Assembly (NCBI GenBank): GCA_903930665.1
Contig: CAIYZI010000297.1
Coordinates: 1-10,354, forward strand
DNA: 10,354 nt
Reading direction: 5' to 3'
From: an uncultured beta proteobacterium
Lineage (GTDB): Bacteria > Pseudomonadota > Gammaproteobacteria > Burkholderiales > Burkholderiaceae
Below, one piece after another: positions 6,160-10,354 of this stretch (within the stretch, counting starts at the first letter, position 1; each line of letters begins with the position of its first letter). Made by a program: the position numbers and the translations under genes. The notes beneath the pieces are model-generated. The model saw nothing but the letters and a program-made list of their open reading frames with translations. It had not been told where the DNA came from and did no database searches.

Positions 6160-7080
6160 TTAATTGGCTGGACGGACTGTCACAGCAACATCTAAGACGT
6201 GATCTGCACCACCATGAATGACGCCTCTTACAGGCGAAACATCAGAATAATCCCTACCTTGCGCCAAATGAATATAGTCTTCGCCCGGGGATCCATAGCC
6301 CCAGCGATTATTGGTGGGGTCAAGATCACACCATACGCCAGCACAGGGCTTACCATTTTCATTGATATTTGGAATGTATACCGATGCCCATGCATGGGAA
6401 GCGTCACTCCCAATGAGTCTTGGCATTCCAGGTGGGGGATTGGTCAGAAGGTAGCCGCTGATGTATTTAGCGGGTAGGCCGATACTGCGCAATGCCGTAA
6501 TCAAAATATGCGCAAAGTCTTGGCACACTCCCTCACGTTTGCTTAATGCTTCTAAAGCAGGTGTATCGATATCTGTGCTCTTACTCACATAACGAAACTC
6601 GGTATAGATCCGCTTCATCAAGCTAATGGCGGCTTCCAAAATGGGTCTATTGGAAGTAAAGCTTATTTTTGCAAACTCAACAAATTCCGGTCCCAGGGTC
6701 ACAAATGGGGATGTAAATAAAAACTCTGAAGCAGGATCCCAATGGGTCTTAGAGTGATATCGGAAGTATTCACGGACATCTTCCCAAGGGGGCGTATGTG
6801 AAGGTTCAAGAGTTTGGTTACGATTAGGTGTTGTTTCAACAAGAGATTTAGCAGTAACTACTAATTCATTGTGTCGATTTTGCAGAGAGAAGAAAGTGCA
6901 AATATTGCCATAGCTATCAATGATCTCTTCCTGCCATGAAGGTTTTGGGCTAACGCAAATCTCCGCTTTTAAGACTGACTGAGTTCCTGTTTGTGCAGGT
7001 TTTAAGTGGGTGAGATGCTGTGCGATCTCCACATTTGGATCGTAAGTGTAGTGCGTATCGTGGATGATCTCGAGTAGCAT
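6160..7080 (-). CDS. Transglutaminase-like cysteine protease family protein
   Basis: A 306-residue protein with a bacterial transglutaminase N-terminal domain (~1-85, starting MLLEIIHDTHYTYD) followed by a transglutaminase-like core. The papain-like triad is visible: C186 in REGVCQDFAHIL, H229 in DASHAWASVYIP, and D254 in CDLDPTNN. In this family the fold can hydrolyse or transfer at amide/isopeptide bonds. In this gene neighbourhood it is predicted to act on a peptide made by the neighbouring ATP-grasp. There is no signal peptide, so it is probably cytoplasmic. I chose the ATG at 7078-7080 because it gives the normal family N-terminus and lies 7 bp after the upstream stop with AAGAG 4 bp before it. 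A longer open frame reaching 7215 overlaps the upstream gene and adds unrelated sequence. It is probably cotranscribed with the two genes before it. Confidence 0.92.
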   Translation of the reverse strand: MLLEIIHDTHYTYDPNVEIAQHLTHLKPAQTGTQSVLKAEICVSPKPSWQEEIIDSYGNICTFFSLQNRHNELVVTAKSLVETTPNRNQTLEPSHTPPWEDVREYFRYHSKTHWDPASEFLFTSPFVTLGPEFVEFAKISFTSNRPILEAAISLMKRIYTEFRYVSKSTDIDTPALEALSKREGVCQDFAHILITALRSIGLPAKYISGYLLTNPPPGMPRLIGSDASHAWASVYIPNINENGKPCAGVWCDLDPTNNRWGYGSPGEDYIHLAQGRDYSDVSPVRGVIHGGADHVLDVAVTVRPAN

Positions 7081-7087
7081 GAGGCTC

Positions 7088-9721
7088 TTACGTTTGGATG
7101 ACGTATTCGTTTTGGTGAATGAGATTGAAGTAGCGTGCGCTAATCTCATCGGAAACATTCCAAGCTGAATTAGAAACGTTTTGCAGGCAATATCTGAGAT
7201 TATTGAACTCACCAAATCTATCAGCCATACATAACTGCTCTAGCTCATAGTCTGAAAGATTGGCAACACTACGAGTAAGTTTGTCGGGGTTATTGCGCTC
7301 TGTTCCTGCGAGTTTAGAAAGTCGGGCTTTTAATGCTTTTGTAACCCAGGCTAAAGAGCGTGGATTTTCATCATCAAGCACAAGCAGGCTAATTAATGGT
7401 TCCATTTCTCGGCTTTGCTGATGCTGGGCATGGAAGGTGATAGTGCTATCAAACAAACTCAGCAAGGCAATATAACCAGAGCTATCTTTATTTGGGTCAT
7501 TCAGCAAACCAGTGCTGATGGCTAAATCTAGAACTGTCGTTAAGAATGCTAGACGCTCAATGTGTCGACCAATTGAAAGTAGCTGCCAGCCATCATCCCG
7601 AGTCATGCGGTCAGTTTGCGCTCCAGTGATCGCAGCTAGAGAGCTGTTAGCTCTATTTAAAGCCTCGATTGCAAGTGATGAGGAGAAGTCTTGATAAGCA
7701 GTAGCTTTATGACACCCTGATCTAAAGTTCTCAATGCAGTAATTAATGGTGCTCCATTGTTCAGTTGATAGTCGTTCCCGTATATTGGACGCGGTCCGTT
7801 GCATCTGATGAAGATTAAAGCCCACACTGGTGACATGATCATTCTTAGAGAGTGAGTCGATCAAGGTTCTTTCAAAGACCCGATGGCGTGTATCGCTCTG
7901 GTCATAATTGGCGGGAACACCTTCTGGCACCAGACCATATTGAGTGCAAAGTATTTCCAGCCAAGTCCAAAGTTGCTTAGATGGAACAAACTCATTATTA
8001 ATGCTCTCTAAGTAAAGCTTTGCAAGACGCAAGAGATTTTCACTGCGTTCGGTATAGCGTCCGAACCAGTAGAGATTTTCAGCTGCACGGCTAGTAACCA
8101 TGCGCTTGCGTTGAATCAGGGGTTTGGCCAATGGCTGAGCTTGCGACTGCGACTGAGATTGCGACTGCGACTGAGGGGGGGCGGTAAATTGAAGTGGGTT
8201 TGCCTGCACCCATACGTCTGAGCTACTGCCTCCGCGTTGCATCGAGGCAATCCCAGAATCAGTTGTCGCAATGCGCGCGAGACCTCCAGGTAACACCTGC
8301 CAGCTATTGGGCCCATTGCTTAAGGCAAATACTCGCAACATATAAGAGCGGGGTTCAATCAGGGATGCATCGTTTACATTAAAAGCATTGAGCCAAGTTG
8401 GCATTTGCGCCAAGGGAATATAGGACTGAACCGTATGCTCATCTGGTTGGCGGGTAATGCGTCCAACCCATTCATCAAGCTGGGACTGACTGAGACTGCC
8501 GCCCAAGATGGATTGATAATATTCATGGCCCTGTGAATCAGGATAGGTTGGCTTGATGGCGCTATGGTCTAAATTTGGAATCGCCGCTTCTAAAGCTGCC
8601 TTTTCTCCACACCACCAAGTATCCATTGCTGGTAATTGAATTTTTTCATTTAACAAACGCTCGCTGATGGCTGGCAGAAATCCCAATAAGGCAGGGGATT
8701 CTAAGAAAGCCGAACCCGGTGCATTTGCCAAAATCACATTGCCTGCACGAATTGATTGAAGCAAGCCTGGTACGCCCAATGTCGAATCTGATCTCAGTTC
8801 AAGCGGATCTAAAAATTCATCATCCAGACGCTTGAGTAAAACATGAACAGGTTCAAGACCTTTGACGGTTTTTAAAAATAGATGCTGATCTCTAACAGTC
8901 AGATCACCGCCCTCTACTAAGGTTAATCCAAGATAGCGGGCTAAGTAGGCGTGCTCAAAATATGTTTCGTTATAGGGGCCTGGTGTAAGTAAAGCAATAT
9001 GAGCATTAGCGCCTGCAGGGCTTTGTGCCTTTAATGAATCGATTAAATCTCTGTAGGCATTAATCAACGGGGAGATTTGCATCGCCTCATAAGCTTTTGG
9101 AAATTGCCTTCCAATCAGATTGCGATTTTCTAATAAATAACCCAATCCTGACGGAGCTTGTGTACGTTGGGATAGAACTGACCACTTGCCATCAGGTGCT
9201 CTGGCTAAATCAAATGCAATGATATGTAAGTGTTTGCCACCCGCAAGTTTCGCGCCATGCATGGAGCGAATGTATCCCGGGTGACCTTGGACAAGAGCAG
9301 GGGGAATTAAACCTTCTTTTAGTAAGTCTTGAGGGCCATAGATATCTGAAATAATGGCTTCAAGCAAACGTGCGCGTTGTGAAATTCCTGCCTCAATTTC
9401 AGCCCAGGCACTAGGTTCGATAATGAGGGGAAATAAATCTACTGACCATGGACGTTGCGGTCCATTTTCATCTGCATAGACGTTATAGGTAATACCATTC
9501 TCACGAATCTGTCGATTGAGTTCTTGAGTACGCTGATCCAGATCTGCAAGACCTGTAGGCTCTAGCTGCTCAAAAAACGTTTTCCAATGTTTGAGCAGGT
9601 TAGTAGAAGTGCCTCGTAATTCATCAAAATGGCCAGCCTGCGCTTTAGGCGCAAGCTTAGCCACCTCATCCGCCAGAGATGCGTTTTTGAATAAAGAGTC
9701 GTTAGCTTGGAAAGGTTCCAC
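7088..9721 (-). CDS. Fused circularly permuted ATP-grasp type 2 / alpha-E protein
   Basis: An 877-residue two-part protein. Residues ~55-512 are a circularly permuted ATP-grasp domain, recognisable by ENGITYNVYAD, RTQAPSGLGYLLENR (186-200), LTPGPYNETYFEHAYLARY (245-263), VEGGDLTVRD, LRSDSTLGVPGLL, LPGGLARI (477-484) and MQRGGSSSDVWV. Such enzymes are expected to form amide bonds between a carboxylate and an amine using ATP. Residues ~541-870 are an alpha-helical alpha-E (DUF403) domain, with GRYTER (554-559) and a second GRHIER (718-723). The halves are often separate proteins; here they are joined by a Gln-Ser linker (~515-530). The start is GTG (9719-9721), 11 bp after the upstream stop, with a weak AGG ribosome binding site; no later Met could serve without cutting into the domain. 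Substrates are unknown. Probably one operon with both flanking genes. Confidence 0.92.
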   Translation of the reverse strand: MEPFQANDSLFKNASLADEVAKLAPKAQAGHFDELRGTSTNLLKHWKTFFEQLEPTGLADLDQRTQELNRQIRENGITYNVYADENGPQRPWSVDLFPLIIEPSAWAEIEAGISQRARLLEAIISDIYGPQDLLKEGLIPPALVQGHPGYIRSMHGAKLAGGKHLHIIAFDLARAPDGKWSVLSQRTQAPSGLGYLLENRNLIGRQFPKAYEAMQISPLINAYRDLIDSLKAQSPAGANAHIALLTPGPYNETYFEHAYLARYLGLTLVEGGDLTVRDQHLFLKTVKGLEPVHVLLKRLDDEFLDPLELRSDSTLGVPGLLQSIRAGNVILANAPGSAFLESPALLGFLPAISERLLNEKIQLPAMDTWWCGEKAALEAAIPNLDHSAIKPTYPDSQGHEYYQSILGGSLSQSQLDEWVGRITRQPDEHTVQSYIPLAQMPTWLNAFNVNDASLIEPRSYMLRVFALSNGPNSWQVLPGGLARIATTDSGIASMQRGGSSSDVWVQANPLQFTAPPQSQSQSQSQSQAQPLAKPLIQRKRMVTSRAAENLYWFGRYTERSENLLRLAKLYLESINNEFVPSKQLWTWLEILCTQYGLVPEGVPANYDQSDTRHRVFERTLIDSLSKNDHVTSVGFNLHQMQRTASNIRERLSTEQWSTINYCIENFRSGCHKATAYQDFSSSLAIEALNRANSSLAAITGAQTDRMTRDDGWQLLSIGRHIERLAFLTTVLDLAISTGLLNDPNKDSSGYIALLSLFDSTITFHAQHQQSREMEPLISLLVLDDENPRSLAWVTKALKARLSKLAGTERNNPDKLTRSVANLSDYELEQLCMADRFGEFNNLRYCLQNVSNSAWNVSDEISARYFNLIHQNEYVIQT
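8141..8181 (-). repeat. Tandem repeat encoding the Gln-Ser linker, plus 7-base homopolymer
   Basis: A 17-bp sequence (ttgcgactgcgactgag on the plus strand) occurs exactly twice, at 8141-8157 and 8159-8175, an 18-bp period built from 6-bp units. On the coding (minus) strand it encodes five Gln-Ser pairs (residues 517-526). It runs directly into seven G (8175-8181), read as seven C encoding Ala-Pro-Pro. Whole-unit slippage would keep the frame; slippage in the homopolymer would not. Confidence 0.9.
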
Positions 9722-9732
9722 AGCCTATTGTC

Positions 9733-10354
9733 TCACCGTCGCATATCAAGCGTGAACGGAAATTCTCTGCTGGCGGGCAGCTCAATGTTGGCGTGGACAC
9801 CCTCAATAGTTCCAGGTGTATGCCCCATTCTGAAGAAGCGCGACAGACGCCGACTTTCAGCCTCATAGGCATTAATTGGGAAGGTGTCATAGTTCAGGCC
9901 TCCTGGGTGAGCTACATGGTATTGGCAGCCCCCTACAGAGCGCTTCATCCATGTATCTATCACATCAAAAGTGAGCGGGACATGCACCCCAATGCTAGGG
10001 TGCAGACTTGAAGGGGGATTCCACGCCTTGTATCGAACGCCAGCTACAAACTCACCAGCAACCCCTGTTGGTTGTAGAGGTAAAGGTTCTCCGTTGCAGG
10101 TAATCGTGTAACGACTTTGATTTAGGCCCGTAACGCGAACTTCAATGCGCTCTAAGGAAGAGTCAACATAGCGCGCTGTACCGCCAGCAGCACTTTCTTC
10201 TCCCATGACATGCCAAGGCTCAAGAGCATTGCGCAGCGTAATTTCTGTACCCATTGTCTTTACTTGACCAATCAATGGGAAACGGAACTCCAGATGGGGG
10301 GCAAACCACTCGGCTTGAAAGTCATACCCAGCGCGCTGCATTTCTTCAATGACA
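9733..10354 (-). CDS. DUF2126 / transglutaminase-like large protein, C-terminal end (5' partial)
   Basis: The last 206 residues of a protein whose frame stays open past the window edge; the Met codon at 10339-10341 is internal, since V-I-E-E codons precede it in frame. Family signatures include EWFAPHLEFRFPLIG, SLHPSIGVHVPLTFDVIDTW, GGCQYHVAHPGGLNYDTFP, NAYEAESRRLSRFF, MGHTPG and the terminal EFPFTLDMRR. These mark the conserved DUF2126 C-terminal region of proteins that are usually about 1,100 residues long and carry a transglutaminase-like domain at the N-terminus (not visible here). I recall the region being compared with glutamine synthetase/amidoligase folds, but cannot show that from this piece. 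The stop is 11 bp before the ATP-grasp/alpha-E start, consistent with an operon. The protein is intact at its C-terminus. Confidence 0.9.
   Translation of the reverse strand, partial: VIEEMQRAGYDFQAEWFAPHLEFRFPLIGQVKTMGTEITLRNALEPWHVMGEESAAGGTARYVDSSLERIEVRVTGLNQSRYTITCNGEPLPLQPTGVAGEFVAGVRYKAWNPPSSLHPSIGVHVPLTFDVIDTWMKRSVGGCQYHVAHPGGLNYDTFPINAYEAESRRLSRFFRMGHTPGTIEGVHANIELPASREFPFTLDMRR

Noticed and set aside
7081..7215. 45-residue N-terminal extension of the transglutaminase protein
   Set aside because: It lies entirely within the 3' end of the ATP-grasp/alpha-E gene in another frame and does not resemble the family N-terminus; the ATG at 7080 fits.
8141..8177. CRISPR-like or mobile repeat
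   Set aside because: The units are 6/18 bp, contiguous without spacers and in frame with a coding sequence; it is a low-complexity protein linker.

Overview
The window looks like chromosomal DNA of a betaproteobacterium in the order Burkholderiales. Moderate G+C content, compact gene spacing and the closeness of Tex, ArsR/ArsC/ACR3 and the ATP-grasp cluster to betaproteobacterial forms would suit a small-genome freshwater lineage such as Polynucleobacter. The genus is an inference from protein appearance, not from a database search. There are no rRNA or tRNA genes, no insertion sequences and no CRISPR array. Almost every base is coding: the largest intergenic gap is about 130 bp.

The left part (1-5026) reads rightward. 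It opens inside tex, an RNA-binding transcription accessory factor whose first 45-50 codons lie before the window. Ten bases after tex comes a membrane fatty acid hydroxylase / sterol desaturase family protein. A 58-bp gap then carries the ars promoter, a perfect 9-bp inverted repeat wrapped around a consensus TATAAT that runs into the arsR start codon. The arsenic resistance operon arsR-arsC-acr3 follows, with 4-bp overlaps at both internal junctions. ArsR would sense As(III), ArsC would reduce arsenate to arsenite, and ACR3 would expel arsenite.

The right part (5023-10354) reads entirely leftward and is convergent with ars; the two gene sets overlap by 4 bp at the acr3 stop. In order of transcription it holds: the C-terminal end of a large DUF2126/transglutaminase-like protein (5' end outside the window); a fused circularly permuted ATP-grasp / alpha-E protein; a transglutaminase-like cysteine protease homologue; then, after a 132-bp gap, a TauE/SafE (TSUP) permease; and, directly abutting it, a small 76-residue protein with one membrane segment and a charged helical tail.

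The DUF2126, ATP-grasp/alpha-E and transglutaminase genes form a widespread but functionally unresolved bacterial cluster, predicted to make and process an unknown peptide or peptide tag. It is the most intriguing system here. Here the ATP-grasp and alpha-E proteins are one polypeptide, joined by a Gln-Ser repeat linker encoded by a tandem DNA repeat next to a 7-base homopolymer. The Anbu protease often found with this cluster is not in the window. Other points worth a second look are a perfect 11-bp stem with a 3-base loop inside acr3, the probable leaderless start of arsR, and the small membrane protein at the convergent junction.
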